Shown: piece after piece, positions 48,387-57,831 of the stretch
How positions within the stretch are numbered: position 1 is the first letter of the stretch
Layout: every line of letters starts with the position of its first letter
DNA from: Alcanivorax sp. DG881
GTDB lineage: Bacteria > Pseudomonadota > Gammaproteobacteria > Pseudomonadales > Alcanivoracaceae
Direction of reading: 5' to 3'
Length of the DNA: 64,000 nucleotides
Assembly: GCF_000155615.1 (NCBI RefSeq)
Contig: NZ_DS989915.1
Coordinates: forward strand, 2,911,926 to 2,975,925
Program-made: the position numbers and the translations under genes
Notes under the pieces: generated by a model
Told to the model about the DNA's origin: nothing
The model's input: only the letters and a program-made list of their open reading frames with translations
The model's database searches: none

Positions 48387-50726
48387 ATGGCGAAAAAAGC
48401 GAAAAAGTCCCCCGCAAAGTCGCGGCGGCAACCCAGTAGAAAAAAGAAGCCCTCCGCCCAGCGCCGGCGCTGGTTCAGTTGGTCATTTATTGCCAAGGTT
48501 GGGCTGGTGTGCCTGGTGCTCGGGGCCGCCGGCATGGCGTACCTGGATGCGCTGGTGCGCGAGCGGTTTGATTCCCATGCCTGGCAGCTGCCGGCACGGG
48601 TCTATGCCCGGCCGGTGGAGTTGTATGAAGGCCGGGTGTTGTCCCGCGATGACATGCTCAAGCTGCTGGACCTGATGCGCTACCGGCGTGATGCGCGGGC
48701 CAGTACGCCGGGCAGTTTTGCGGTGCAGGGCAATTCCCTGCTGATCCATACCCGGGGTTTCAATGACAGCGACGGCGGCGAGCAGTCCGAGCGTATCCGG
48801 CTGTCCCTGTCCGGGGGGCAGATTCGCAGCCTGGAAGCCGGCGGCGATCGTCTGGCGCGCCTGGAGCCATTGCAGATCGGCAGCATCCACCCCCAGCACG
48901 CCGAGGACCGGGTGCTGGTGCCGCTGGATAAAGTGCCGCCGTTGCTGGTGGACATGCTGATCGCCACCGAAGACCGCAGTTTCTACGACCACCATGGCAT
49001 TTCCCTGCGCGGCCTGAGCCGCGCTATGCTGGCCAATATCAAGGCCGGCGGCCTGGTGCAGGGCGGCAGTACCCTGACCCAGCAGCTGGTGAAAAACTTC
49101 TGGCTCAGCTCCGACCGGACCCTGTCGCGCAAGCTGATGGAAATGCCCATGGCCTTGCTGCTGGAGCTGCATTACAGCAAGGACCAGATTCTTGAGGCCT
49201 ATCTGAATGAGGTCTATCTCGGCCAGGACGGCGCCCGCGCCATTCATGGCATGGGCCTGGGGGCGCAGTTCCTGTTCGGCCGACCGCTGGAAGAGCTGGA
49301 GCCCCATCAGCTGGCGACGCTGGTGGCCCTGCTGAAAGGCCCCAGCTGGTACGACCCGCGCCGCCGCCCGGAGCGGGCCATGGAGCGTCGCAATACCGTA
49401 TTGAAAGTGGCCCGTGACGAAGGTGCCTTGTCCAGCGCGGACTACGACACGTTCAGCGCCCGGCCGCTGGAAGTGGTGCCCCGCGGAGCCTCGGCGCTGT
49501 ATGCGTTCCCGGCGTTTATTGACCTGGTACGCCGCCAGCTGGCGCGGGATTACCCGCCGGAAGTGCTCAGCGATGAAGGGCTGCATATTCACTCCACTCT
49601 GGATGTGCTGGCGCAACTGGCCTCGGAAGGGGCGCTGAAAGAGCATCTGGATCATCGCGACCCGAAACAGGTGAAAAAACTCAATGGTGCCGTGGTTGTG
49701 GTGGCGCCGGCCCAAGGCGATGTATTGGCGCTGGTGAGTAACCGGGACTCGCGCCAAGCGGGTTTCAACCGGGCACTGGATGCTCAGCGACCCATGGGCT
49801 CCCTGGCCAAGCCGGCGGTGATCTTGTCGGCGGTTGAGCAACCGGAAACCTACTCGTTGGCCTCTTTGGTGGAAGACGGCCCGATTCAGGTGAAGCTGCC
49901 CAATGGCAGCGTGTGGGCGCCCCAGAATTTCGACAAGAAAGCCAAGGGCGCCATGCCCATGGTGGATGTGCTGGCCCTGTCCCGTAACCAGGCCACCGCG
50001 CGGCTGGGGCTGGATGTGGGGCTGGACAAGGTGGCCGACACCATGAAGACCCTGGGGGTGACCCGCAATATCCCGCTGTACCCGAGTATTCTGTTGGGGA
50101 GCCTGGAATTGACCCCGTTTGAAGTGGCGATGATGTATCAGCCGCTGGCCACCGGTGGCTTCAGTACCCGGCTGCGCTCTATTACCGATGTGCTGGACAA
50201 GGACGGCAAGCCGCTGGCCCGTTACCCGGTGAGCACCGACGAAGTGGTGGAGGCCGGGCCGGCTTTCTTGACCCAGTGGGCCATGCAGCAGGTCGTGGAA
50301 GAAGGCACCGCCCGTGCCGCCCGCGCTGCATTACCGTCGGACCTGAAAGTGGCCGGCAAGACCGGTACCAGTGATGATTTCCGCGATGCCTGGTTTGCCG
50401 GCTTCTCGGCCAATCATTTGGCGGTGGTCTGGGTGGGCCGTGACGACAACAAAAACGCGGGGATTACCGGCTCCAGCGGTGCCCTGCCGGTGTGGGCGAA
50501 CTTGATGGGCAAGCTGCCGCAGCGCAGCTTGTCACAAAACCCGCCGCCCAGCGTGGAATGGGTATGGATGAATGAAGACGGCCGTCGTGTGAGTGCAGAA
50601 GGTTGTGGCAATGCCCGCCGCTACCCCATGCTGGCCGCGTCGATTCCCGAAGACAGCGATGGTTGTGGCACAGTGAAACAAACCGGCAAGGGCATCAAAG
50701 GGTGGTTCAAGGGCCTGTTTGATTAA
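48387..50726 (+). CDS. mrcB: Penicillin-binding protein 1B
   Basis: PBP1b is a bifunctional peptidoglycan synthase of the inner membrane. The 779-residue protein has a Lys/Arg-rich cytoplasmic tail (about 1-30), one membrane helix (about 31-53), the UB2H-like region, a glycosyltransferase domain with ATEDRSFYDHHG and GGSTLTQQLVKNF, and a transpeptidase domain with SxxK in MGSLAKPA, SRNQA and KTGTSDDF. The start at 48387 is chosen because it begins the charged tail; an in-frame extension upstream has no homology. A -10-like TATACT is only eight bases before the ATG. Confidence 0.95.
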   Translation: MAKKAKKSPAKSRRQPSRKKKPSAQRRRWFSWSFIAKVGLVCLVLGAAGMAYLDALVRERFDSHAWQLPARVYARPVELYEGRVLSRDDMLKLLDLMRYRRDARASTPGSFAVQGNSLLIHTRGFNDSDGGEQSERIRLSLSGGQIRSLEAGGDRLARLEPLQIGSIHPQHAEDRVLVPLDKVPPLLVDMLIATEDRSFYDHHGISLRGLSRAMLANIKAGGLVQGGSTLTQQLVKNFWLSSDRTLSRKLMEMPMALLLELHYSKDQILEAYLNEVYLGQDGARAIHGMGLGAQFLFGRPLEELEPHQLATLVALLKGPSWYDPRRRPERAMERRNTVLKVARDEGALSSADYDTFSARPLEVVPRGASALYAFPAFIDLVRRQLARDYPPEVLSDEGLHIHSTLDVLAQLASEGALKEHLDHRDPKQVKKLNGAVVVVAPAQGDVLALVSNRDSRQAGFNRALDAQRPMGSLAKPAVILSAVEQPETYSLASLVEDGPIQVKLPNGSVWAPQNFDKKAKGAMPMVDVLALSRNQATARLGLDVGLDKVADTMKTLGVTRNIPLYPSILLGSLELTPFEVAMMYQPLATGGFSTRLRSITDVLDKDGKPLARYPVSTDEVVEAGPAFLTQWAMQQVVEEGTARAARAALPSDLKVAGKTGTSDDFRDAWFAGFSANHLAVVWVGRDDNKNAGITGSSGALPVWANLMGKLPQRSLSQNPPPSVEWVWMNEDGRRVSAEGCGNARRYPMLAASIPEDSDGCGTVKQTGKGIKGWFKGLFD

Positions 50727-50797
50727 GCGCCATGCGGTTTGCGGTGGCCCGCTCAATTCAACCTGCGATCAAGGAAATAGGGGTCAGGATGTTATTT

Positions 50798-51250
50798 ATG
50801 CAAAGGTTGGTTCGATTGGTGCTCATCAGTGCCGTTATGGTGGGGTGTGCGGTGAAACCCGTGGTCGACGAGCCGCAGGAACCGATGACGGCCAGCCAGG
50901 AATTGGACGGCTCTCCGGCGCTGAGTCTGTTGACCAGTGCCGAGCAGGCGCGCCAGCAGGGGGATAATTCCCGGGCGGAACGGTATCTGGAGCGGGCGCT
51001 GAATATTGCCCCGGATTCCTCCTGGCTGTACAAGCAGCTGGCGGACCTGCGCCTGACTGAAGGTGACGCCCGTGGTGCGGAAGGCTTTGCCCTGAAAGCG
51101 CTGCGTCTGGCGCCGGACCACCCGGAGTATCAGGCCGGTTTGTGGGAATTGGTGGCCACCGCGCGGGACCGGCAAGGCGATGCCGCCGGAGCGAAGGCGG
51201 CTCGCGAACGGGCGGCGACGCTGCGTGACCCGGAGTCGCGCAAGGCATGA
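50798..51250 (+). CDS. TPR-containing lipoprotein
   Basis: A roughly 150-residue protein with a lipoprotein signal peptide (LVLISAVMVGC, acylation Cys within the first 20 residues) followed by TPR-like helices: AEQARQQGDNSRAERYLERALNIAPDSSWLYKQLADLRL and a second repeat. It is probably an outer-membrane or periplasmic scaffold; the position after mrcB suggests, but does not prove, a link to PBP1b. ATG at 50798 has AGGA eight bases upstream; longer starts are possible. Its stop overlaps ybaK (ATGA). Confidence 0.82.
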   Translation: MQRLVRLVLISAVMVGCAVKPVVDEPQEPMTASQELDGSPALSLLTSAEQARQQGDNSRAERYLERALNIAPDSSWLYKQLADLRLTEGDARGAEGFALKALRLAPDHPEYQAGLWELVATARDRQGDAAGAKAARERAATLRDPESRKA

Positions 51251-51729
51251 CACCGGCGGTGCAGGCGGCCAAGCGCGGCAAGGTAGCGTTTACGCTGCAT
51301 AGCTACGAACACGACCCGAAAGCGCAAAGCTACGGGTTGGAAGCGGCGGAGGCCTTGGGTCTGCCAGTGGAGCAGGTGTTCAAGACGCTGATGGCGCTGG
51401 TGGATGACGTGCCGGTGGTGGCCATGGTGCCGGTGGCCCATCAGCTGGACCTGAAATATCTGGCCCGTGCCCACGGTGGCAAGAAGGCGCAGATGTGTCC
51501 GGCGGACAAGGCGCAACGATTAACCGGCTATGTGCTGGGCGGTATTAGCCCGCTGGGGCAGAAGAAACGGTTGCCGCTATATCTGGATGGCAGCGCGGAA
51601 TCCCACGAAATTATCTACATGAGTGCCGGCCGGCGCGGGCTGGAAATCGCCATGGCGCCGCAGGATTTGCTGAAGCTGACCGGGGGAAAACCGGCCGAGA
51701 TAGTCCGCGATAAAAGCAGTAAGGAGTAA
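51247..51729 (+). CDS. ybaK: Cys-tRNA(Pro)/Cys-tRNA(Cys) deacylase YbaK
   Basis: YbaK hydrolyses mischarged Cys-tRNA(Pro). The 160-residue protein (E. coli 159) shows the family pattern TPAVQAAKRGKVAFTLHSYEHD, YGLEAAEALGLPVEQVFKTL, LDLKYLARAHGGKKAQM and GYVLGGISPLGQKKRLP. It overlaps the TPR lipoprotein stop by four bases. The TAA stop lies inside the first unit (GAGTAAC) of a heptad array. Confidence 0.95.
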   Translation: MTPAVQAAKRGKVAFTLHSYEHDPKAQSYGLEAAEALGLPVEQVFKTLMALVDDVPVVAMVPVAHQLDLKYLARAHGGKKAQMCPADKAQRLTGYVLGGISPLGQKKRLPLYLDGSAESHEIIYMSAGRRGLEIAMAPQDLLKLTGGKPAEIVRDKSSKE

Positions 51730-51817
51730 CGAGAAGCGAGTTACGAGTTGCGAAAACCTTTAAACAATGTGGTTTTCCGCTTTTGATTTTCGAAACTCGC
51801 TGCTCGCAACTCGAACC
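51724..51817. repeat. Inverted heptad arrays between ybaK and hemL (H11)
   Basis: Left arm from 51724: GAGTAAC, GAGAAGC, GAGTTAC, GAGTTGC, GAAAACC. Right arm from 51790: TCGAAAC, TCGCTGC, TCGCAAC, TCGAACC, the same GAG word inverted. The centre holds GAAAACC/GGTTTTC (51752-51776), which could act as terminator for the two convergent genes. Confidence 0.8.
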
Positions 51818-51824
51818 TGTTTTT

Positions 51825-53105
51825 TCAGATCTTCGCAAACGCCTTGCGGGCCGCCGCGATGGTTGCTTCGATATCGTCGTCGCTGTGCGCCGCAGACACG
51901 AAGCCCGCTTCGAACGCGCTGGGCGCCAGGTAGATACCCTGGTCCAGCATGGCGTGGAAGAAGCGGTTGAAGCGCTCGCTGTCGCAGGCCATCACTTCCG
52001 CAAAGCTGCTGATACGGTTCTGGTCGGTGAAGAACAGCCCGAACATGGCGCCGGCCTGTGCGGTGGTGAATGACACCCCTTGCGCATGGGCAGCGGCCGT
52101 CAGGCCTTCCAGCAGGCGGGTGGTTTTTTCCGTCAGCGCGTCGTGGAAACCGGGCTCGCTGATCAGGTTCAGCGTCGCCAGGCCTGCAGCCATGGCCACC
52201 GGGTTACCGGACAGGGTGCCCGCCTGGTAGACCGGCCCCAGCGGTGCCAGATGCTCCATGATGGCCTGCTTGCCGCCAAAGGCGCCCACCGGCATGCCGC
52301 CCCCGACAATCTTGCCCAGGGTGGTCATGTCCGGGGTGATGCCGTAATGGCCCTGGGCGCCGCCCAGCGCTACCCGGAAACCACTCATGACTTCATCGAA
52401 AATCAGCACCGCGCCGTTGTTGTCACACTGCTGGCGCAGGGTCTGCAGGAAATTCTCGGTGGCGGGGACACAGTTCATGTTGCCGGCCACCGGCTCCACG
52501 ATGATGGCGGCGATGTCGTCGCCGTGTTCTTCGAAAGCCTGGGTGACGCTGGCGGCATCGTTGTAGTTCAGCACCAGGGTGTCCGCGGTGACGGCTTCCG
52601 GTACGCCGGGGGAGCCGGGAATGGCGATGGCGCCGGAGCCGGCTTTCACCAGCAGGCTGTCCACGTGCCCGTGGTAGCAACCTTCAAACTTGATGATCTT
52701 GTTGCGGCCGGTGTAGCCGCGGGCCAGGCGGATGGCGCTCATGGTGGCTTCTGTGCCGGAGTTGACCATGCGTACCATGTCCATGGAGGGCACCAGTTCG
52801 CAGACCTTGTCGGCCATGGCCACTTCCGTGGCGGTGGGGGCGCCGAAGCTCAGCCCTTCCTGTACGGCCGCCTGCACGGCGGCCACCACGTGGGGGTGGT
52901 TATGGCCCAGGATCATGGGGCCCCAGGAGCCCACGTAATCGATGTATTGATTGTCGTCTTCGTCGAACAGGTACGCGCCACGGGCGGAATGGAAGAACAC
53001 CGGTGTGCCGCCGACGCTTTTGAACGCCCGCACCGGGGAATTCACACCGCCGGGAATGTGTTTCTGGGCCTGACGGAAAAGCTGTTCAGAGTGCTTGCGG
53101 CTCAT
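51825..53105 (-). CDS. hemL: Glutamate-1-semialdehyde 2,1-aminomutase
   Basis: HemL makes 5-aminolevulinate, the first dedicated heme precursor, using PLP. The 426-residue protein (E. coli 426) has [56 protein letters not shown] and the PLP lysine in [18 protein letters not shown]. The start at 53105 has GAGGA upstream; further upstream codons overlap thiE and are not conserved. The order thiD-thiE-hemL matches Pseudomonas. Confidence 0.97.
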   Translation of the reverse strand: MSRKHSEQLFRQAQKHIPGGVNSPVRAFKSVGGTPVFFHSARGAYLFDEDDNQYIDYVGSWGPMILGHNHPHVVAAVQAAVQEGLSFGAPTATEVAMADKVCELVPSMDMVRMVNSGTEATMSAIRLARGYTGRNKIIKFEGCYHGHVDSLLVKAGSGAIAIPGSPGVPEAVTADTLVLNYNDAASVTQAFEEHGDDIAAIIVEPVAGNMNCVPATENFLQTLRQQCDNNGAVLIFDEVMSGFRVALGGAQGHYGITPDMTTLGKIVGGGMPVGAFGGKQAIMEHLAPLGPVYQAGTLSGNPVAMAAGLATLNLISEPGFHDALTEKTTRLLEGLTAAAHAQGVSFTTAQAGAMFGLFFTDQNRISSFAEVMACDSERFNRFFHAMLDQGIYLAPSAFEAGFVSAAHSDDDIEATIAAARKAFAKI

Positions 53106-53124
53106 GGTGTGTCCTCTGTTGAAT

Positions 53125-53805
53125 CTATTCTGGGATGGCCTGTCCGGCGGTGGCCGGGAAACAGGCGCTGAAGCGGCGTGCTGCGGCTTCGATGGAGGCC
53201 GTGTCGGTGTGCCCGAACAGGGCATGAATGACCGCCACAGACACGGCGCCAGCGTCGATCAGTTGCGGCGCATTATCCGGATTCACTCCGCCGATGGCTA
53301 CCACGGGTTGATGAAACTGCTGGCAGGCCTGGCGTAGCACCGCCAGTGAGGCCGGCGGCGCCTGGGGTTTGGTCTGCGAGGTGAAGAAGCGGCCCATGGC
53401 CAGGTAATCGGCGCCGGCTTCGGCAGCTTGCCCGGCCAATGCCAGATCGCCGTGGCAGGTGACGCCGATAATCCGCGAGTCGCCCAGCTGATCGCGGGCC
53501 GCCTTGATGCCGCCGTCGCTCTGGCCGATGTGCACGCCATCGGCATCCACGCGGGCGGCCAGGGCCGGGTCATCATTGACGATAAACAGGGTGCCATACT
53601 GATGGCACAAGGCGCGTAGCTGGGCGGCCCGGTATTCGCGTTGAGCCGGGCTGGCGGTCTTGTCCCGGTATTGCAGCAGCCGGGCGCCGCCGCGCAGGGC
53701 GGCTTCGGCGGCGGGCAACAGGCGCTCGTCCGGGGTGAGTGCCGGGTCGGTGATCGCGTAGAGGCCGTGAAGGCGGAGGGGGCGGTGGTGACGGTGGGGG
53801 GACAT
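53125..53805 (-). CDS. thiE: Thiamine-phosphate synthase
   Basis: ThiE joins hydroxymethylpyrimidine pyrophosphate with the thiazole phosphate to thiamine phosphate. The 226-residue TIM-barrel protein shows [46 protein letters not shown] and [19 protein letters not shown]. The start ATG at 53805 lies seven bases after the thiD stop. Followed by hemL 19 bases downstream. Confidence 0.95.
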   Translation of the reverse strand: MSPHRHHRPLRLHGLYAITDPALTPDERLLPAAEAALRGGARLLQYRDKTASPAQREYRAAQLRALCHQYGTLFIVNDDPALAARVDADGVHIGQSDGGIKAARDQLGDSRIIGVTCHGDLALAGQAAEAGADYLAMGRFFTSQTKPQAPPASLAVLRQACQQFHQPVVAIGGVNPDNAPQLIDAGAVSVAVIHALFGHTDTASIEAAARRFSACFPATAGQAIPE

Positions 53806-53812
53806 GGGGCGC

Positions 53813-54574
53813 TCAGGCCTGGCGGTTGGGCACGTATTGGCCTTGCCCGGGCTGGAAGGCGCCGCGCAGAAAGCGGTCCACGTGGGCCTGGCCATTGGCG
53901 ACAGCGCTGTCCAGTGACTGGCCGCGACCGCGCAGGCAGGCGATGGACGAGGCCAGGGTGCAGCCGGAGCCGTGATAGCTGTGCGGCAACCGGTCCCAGC
54001 GCCATTGTTCTTCGCCAACGGTGGTGAACAGGTGGTTGATGACCTGATCGGTGTCGTCGTGGGTGCCGGTGACCAGGGTGGCGCAGCCGCTGCGCTGGAC
54101 CAGGGTTCGGCCGCAGTCGGTGACGGTTGTTTGCCCGCTCAGGGCCTGGGCTTCTGGCAGGTTGGGGGTCATCACGTCGCACAGTGGCGCCAGTTTTTCG
54201 AGCATGGCTTCGGCGAGAGATTCCTGCGCCAGGCTGCCGCCGGCTTCGGCGGCCAGTACCGGATCGAGAATCACCGGGACACCGGGCAGCCGTTTGAGCA
54301 GCCGGGTAATGAACTCGAGGATGGCAAGCGAACCGGTCATGCCGATCTTGATGGCCTGATAATCCATGTCGTCCAGCAGGGCGTCGGCCTGCTGTTGCAG
54401 CAAATCGATGTCAGTGAGCCGGAAGCCGCGCACGTTCTGGCTGTTCTGTACGGTGAGGCCGGTGATCAGGGTGGAAGCGAAGCCGCCCAGGGCCTGAATG
54501 GCTTCAATGTCGGCATGGATGCCGGCGCCCCCGGAGGGGTCGTGACCGGCGATGACGAGAATGTTCGGTTTCAT
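53813..54574 (-). CDS. thiD: Hydroxymethylpyrimidine/phosphomethylpyrimidine kinase
   Basis: ThiD phosphorylates HMP and HMP-phosphate in thiamine synthesis. The 253-residue ribokinase-fold protein has LVIAGHDPSGGAGIHADIEAIQALGG at the N-terminus, VILDPVLAAEAG, LTPNLPEA-type MTPNLPEAQAL and the catalytic HGSGCTLASSIAC. Forms an operon with thiE and hemL. No thiamine-pyrophosphate riboswitch was recognised upstream, where a heptad array sits instead. Confidence 0.95.
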   Translation of the reverse strand: MKPNILVIAGHDPSGGAGIHADIEAIQALGGFASTLITGLTVQNSQNVRGFRLTDIDLLQQQADALLDDMDYQAIKIGMTGSLAILEFITRLLKRLPGVPVILDPVLAAEAGGSLAQESLAEAMLEKLAPLCDVMTPNLPEAQALSGQTTVTDCGRTLVQRSGCATLVTGTHDDTDQVINHLFTTVGEEQWRWDRLPHSYHGSGCTLASSIACLRGRGQSLDSAVANGQAHVDRFLRGAFQPGQGQYVPNRQA

Positions 54575-54580
54575 TGGAGG

Positions 54581-54643
54581 GCCTGATGCTAAATGCCTGG
54601 TGCCGGACGCCGCTTGCTGTGTGGCGCCCAGCTTATGGCGTGT
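54581..54643. repeat. Heptad array between thiD and hemJ (H12)
   Basis: Units from 54581: GCCTGAT, GCTAAAT, GCCTGGT, GCCGGAC, GCCGCTT, GCTGTGT; then, in the same phase, GGCGCCC, AGCTTAT and GGCGTGT up to the hemJ stop at 54645. It fills the whole intergenic gap. Confidence 0.65.
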
Positions 54644-54644
54644 C

Positions 54645-55088
54645 TCAGAAAGGTTTCACCACAACCAATATCACAATGGCGATCAGTAGAAAAACCGGAA
54701 TCTCGTTAAAGATGCGGTAGAACTTGTCGCTTTTGGTGTTGGCGTCGGCGGCGAACTTCTTCATGTAGGACAGGCAGACGTGGTGGTAGCCAATCAGCAG
54801 GAACACCAGCGCCAGTTTGGCGTGCATCCAGCCGTTGCCTTTGTAGGCTTCCATGTTTGCCATGAACATCCACATGCCAAGGACTACGGTGACAATCATG
54901 CTGGGGTTCATGATGCCCCGGTAGAGTTTGCGTTCCATGATCTTGAAGCGTTCGCGGCTGGGTTGATCCTCTGCCATGGCGTGATACACGAACAGGCGTG
55001 GCAGGTAGAAAATGCCGGCAAACCAGCAAATCACGGCGATCAAGTGGAAGGCCTTGATCCAGAGAAAGTAATCGAGCGCAAACTGCAT
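54645..55088 (-). CDS. hemJ: Protoporphyrinogen IX oxidase HemJ
   Basis: HemJ (UPF0093) oxidises protoporphyrinogen IX to protoporphyrin IX in bacteria lacking HemG or HemY. The 147-residue membrane protein has four hydrophobic helices, FHLIAVICWFAGIFYLPRLFVYH at the start, the conserved R/K region ERKLYRGIMNPSM, and WMHAKLALVFLLIGYHHVC. Located near hemL, consistent with heme synthesis. Confidence 0.94.
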   Translation of the reverse strand: MQFALDYFLWIKAFHLIAVICWFAGIFYLPRLFVYHAMAEDQPSRERFKIMERKLYRGIMNPSMIVTVVLGMWMFMANMEAYKGNGWMHAKLALVFLLIGYHHVCLSYMKKFAADANTKSDKFYRIFNEIPVFLLIAIVILVVVKPF

Positions 55089-55148
55089 GGGGGCTGTCCC
55101 TTGTTATGGGTGGCGACATTGGAGAGATGTTTCCAGTGGGCGTACACT

Positions 55149-55166
55149 ATACAGACTTACCTGTAT
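55149..55166. promoter_or_regulatory. Perfect palindrome between hemJ and the ClC gene
   Basis: ATACAG-ACTTAC-CTGTAT in the 119-base divergent promoter region. It resembles a regulator binding site but is not the LexA arrangement. No regulator can be named. Confidence 0.4.
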
Positions 55167-55207
55167 TCTTTCCGGTCCACTTGCTGCTGTCTAAGTAAAG
55201 GAGCGCT

Positions 55208-56638
55208 GTGAATAAGCGGCCACGCCATAGTCGTCTGATGCGTTACTACCTGTTTCGCACCCGGCGGCTGAGCCGTCGGCAGCTGGGTTCCTGGCAGGAC
55301 TGGAAATTGCGCGCGGTGTTCTGGTCTGGCGCCATCATGGTGGGGCTGCTGGTGGTGGCGTTTGCCTGGGTGGCAGAACTGGCGTCCCACACTTTCACGC
55401 AAATCCATGCCCAGTCTCCATACTTGCCGGTGCTAATAACCCCGGTGGGTATGGTGGTAATTGTCTGGTTGATGCGCCAGCTGGGTACCGAGTCCCAGGG
55501 CAGTGGTATTCCTCAGGTGTTGGTGGTGCTGAAGCAGCGTTACCACTGGTTGCGCCCTGCTTTCCTGTCCTTGCGCGTTATTCTCAGCAAGTTTGTGCTC
55601 ACCTGCCTGGGGTTGCTGTGCGGGGCCAGTATTGGCCGCGAGGGCCCCAGTGTGCACATGGGCGCGGCGATGATGTATTCGGTGGGCCGGGTGGGGCGGC
55701 TTAACCAGAAATACGTGGATAATTCCCTGATTGTGGCGGGCGGCGCGGCAGGGGTGTCGGCGGCGTTCAATGCGCCCCTGGCAGGGATTGTCTTTGCCAT
55801 CGAAGAGCTGTCCGGCTCATTTGAGCAGCGCACCAGCGGTACCCTGATCATGGCCATCATTCTTTCCGGTGTGGTGGTGCTAATGATAATGGGGCACTAC
55901 AGTTTTTTTGGGCACCCGGACGGGGCGCTGGACATCACCCGGGACTGGGCAGCGATTGGTGTGACGGCGCTGGTGTGTGGTCTGCTGGGCGGCTTTTTTA
56001 GCCGGTTGCTGATCAAGGGCAGCCAATTTCTTTCGCCCTACGCCAAGGAGCACCCATACCGTGTGGTGGTGCTGTGCGCGCTGGTGTTGGTGTTTCTGGG
56101 GCTGATTACGGGCGGGGCCACCTACGGCAGTGGTTATGAGCAGGCATCTACCCTGCTGAGTGGTGAGCAGCCGGGTAACTGGACCTTCGCGCTGGCCAAG
56201 ATGTCAGCCACCCTGGTGTCTTATTTTACCGGCATTCCCGGTGGTCTGTTCTCCCCCAGCCTGGCGGCAGGGGCGGGTATTGGTAACGTGGTTGGTGGTT
56301 TCTTTCCAGGCTCGTCGCTGGTGGGCCTGACTCTGGTGGCCATGGCGGCGTTTCTGGCCGGGGTGATACAGCGGCCGATCACGTCCTTCGTGATCGTGAT
56401 GGAGCTGACCGGCAACCGCCACGATATCCTGCTGCCGCTGATGGCGGGTGCACTACTGTCCGCAGCGGTGGCCAAGGTCGTCTGGGCTCGCCCCCTGTAT
56501 GACTCCCTGGCTGACCGCCTTTCTGATGGTCAGGGTATGGCGCTGGAAAAGCCCCAGGACAAGCCGGCGGAACGAGGCAATGAAAAAACCGAGTCGGCGG
56601 ATGGAGAGAAAGAGTCGGAACGGCAACTGCCGGGTTGA
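55208..56638 (+). CDS. ClC-family chloride channel/transporter
   Basis: A 476-residue ClC protein. Three anion-site motifs are present: GSGIPQV (about residue 98), GREGPSVHMGA with the gating Glu (about 140) and GGLFSPSLAAGAG (about 350). GREGP with an internal Glu in FAIEEL suggests a proton/chloride antiporter rather than a channel, but the proton Glu was not confirmed. About 10-12 hydrophobic helices; the charged C-terminal tail lacks CBS domains. Start codon GTG at 55208 with AAGGAG upstream. Confidence 0.92.
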   Translation: MNKRPRHSRLMRYYLFRTRRLSRRQLGSWQDWKLRAVFWSGAIMVGLLVVAFAWVAELASHTFTQIHAQSPYLPVLITPVGMVVIVWLMRQLGTESQGSGIPQVLVVLKQRYHWLRPAFLSLRVILSKFVLTCLGLLCGASIGREGPSVHMGAAMMYSVGRVGRLNQKYVDNSLIVAGGAAGVSAAFNAPLAGIVFAIEELSGSFEQRTSGTLIMAIILSGVVVLMIMGHYSFFGHPDGALDITRDWAAIGVTALVCGLLGGFFSRLLIKGSQFLSPYAKEHPYRVVVLCALVLVFLGLITGGATYGSGYEQASTLLSGEQPGNWTFALAKMSATLVSYFTGIPGGLFSPSLAAGAGIGNVVGGFFPGSSLVGLTLVAMAAFLAGVIQRPITSFVIVMELTGNRHDILLPLMAGALLSAAVAKVVWARPLYDSLADRLSDGQGMALEKPQDKPAERGNEKTESADGEKESERQLPG

Positions 56639-56758
56639 CCGTCATCCGGGTGGGCAAGTCGGTTTTCAGGCCGTTATGGGCGGCACTTTCTTGCCGCTGA
56701 TCGATGGCGACCCTATCATGCAGGGCTTCCTTTTATTAATGCAGTTCAGGAGTGGGAT

Positions 56759-57829
56759 ATGTCTTCTCAGCCAGCACCAGCCAGTGCACCGCTGAAAGTA
56801 GGTGTGGTCGGCGGTACCGGGTATACCGGGGTCGAATTATTACGCCTGTTGGTTAACCACCCCCATGCTGAACTGGATGTGATTACCTCTCGTGGCGAAG
56901 CGGGTGTGGCGGTGGCTGACCTGTTTCCGTCCCTGCGTGGCCGTACGGACCTGGTTTTCAGTGAGCCGGATGTGAAGCGGCTGGCGGCCTGTGACGTGGT
57001 GTTCTTTGCGACGCCCCATAACGTGGCCATGCGGATGATGCCTGAGCTGATGGACGCCGGCGTGCGGGTGGTGGACCTGTCAGCGGATTTCCGGCTGCGC
57101 GATCATGAACTCTGGAGCGAATGGTATGGCGAGCCCCATGCCTGCCCGGAGTTGCTGGCGGATGCGGTATATGGCCTGCCGGAAGTGAATCGGGCGGCGA
57201 TTCGTGACGCTCGGCTGGTGGCCTGCGCCGGTTGTTATCCCACCTCGATCCAGCTGGGCTATTTGCCGTTGCTGGAAAAGGGCTGGATCAAGCCCGATCA
57301 GCTGATCGCCAACGCGGCCAGTGGCGCCAGCGGTGGCGGCAAAGGCGCCAAGGTGCCCATGTTGCTGGCGGAGGCGGGTGAGAGCTACAAGGCCTATGGC
57401 GCCAGCGGTCACCGGCATTTGCCGGAGATCGAGCAGGGGCTGGCGGATATCGCTGGTGGTCCGGTAAGCGCTACATTTGTTCCACATCTTATCCCGATGA
57501 TCCGTGGTATTCATGCCACTCTCTACGGTCAGCTCACTGAATCGGCGCCGCCACTGGAAGATATTCAGGCGGCGTTCGAGGCCCGTTATGCCGATGAGCC
57601 CTTTGTGGATGTGATGCCGCTGGGCAGCCACCCGGAAACCCGTTTCGTGAAGGGAGCCAATATCTGTCGGCTGGCTCTGCATCAACCGCGGGGAGAGAAC
57701 GTGATTGTGGTGCTGTCGGTGATTGATAACCTGGTAAAAGGGGCTTCCGGCCAGGCCGTGCAGGCCATGAATATCATGTTTGGGCTGGATGAGGGGGCGG
57801 GGCTGGCAGTGGTTCCGTTGGCGCCATAA
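56759..57829 (+). CDS. argC: N-acetyl-gamma-glutamyl-phosphate reductase
   Basis: ArgC reduces N-acetylglutamyl phosphate in arginine synthesis. The 356-residue protein has the NADP fold [18 protein letters not shown], the catalytic Cys in [13 protein letters not shown] and the substrate region [14 protein letters not shown] and [13 protein letters not shown] at 56759 has AGGAG upstream. First gene of a group that matches PA0662-PA0668 of P. aeruginosa. Confidence 0.97.
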   Translation: MSSQPAPASAPLKVGVVGGTGYTGVELLRLLVNHPHAELDVITSRGEAGVAVADLFPSLRGRTDLVFSEPDVKRLAACDVVFFATPHNVAMRMMPELMDAGVRVVDLSADFRLRDHELWSEWYGEPHACPELLADAVYGLPEVNRAAIRDARLVACAGCYPTSIQLGYLPLLEKGWIKPDQLIANAASGASGGGKGAKVPMLLAEAGESYKAYGASGHRHLPEIEQGLADIAGGPVSATFVPHLIPMIRGIHATLYGQLTESAPPLEDIQAAFEARYADEPFVDVMPLGSHPETRFVKGANICRLALHQPRGENVIVVLSVIDNLVKGASGQAVQAMNIMFGLDEGAGLAVVPLAP

Positions 57830-57831
57830 CC

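Noticed and set aside
54575..54644. Thiamine riboswitch before thiD.
   Set aside because: thiD is on the minus strand and this upstream gap is fully occupied by a heptad array; no TPP-box sequence was seen.
55149..55166. LexA box.
   Set aside because: LexA sites read CTGT-N8-ACAG; here the half-sites are in the opposite order.
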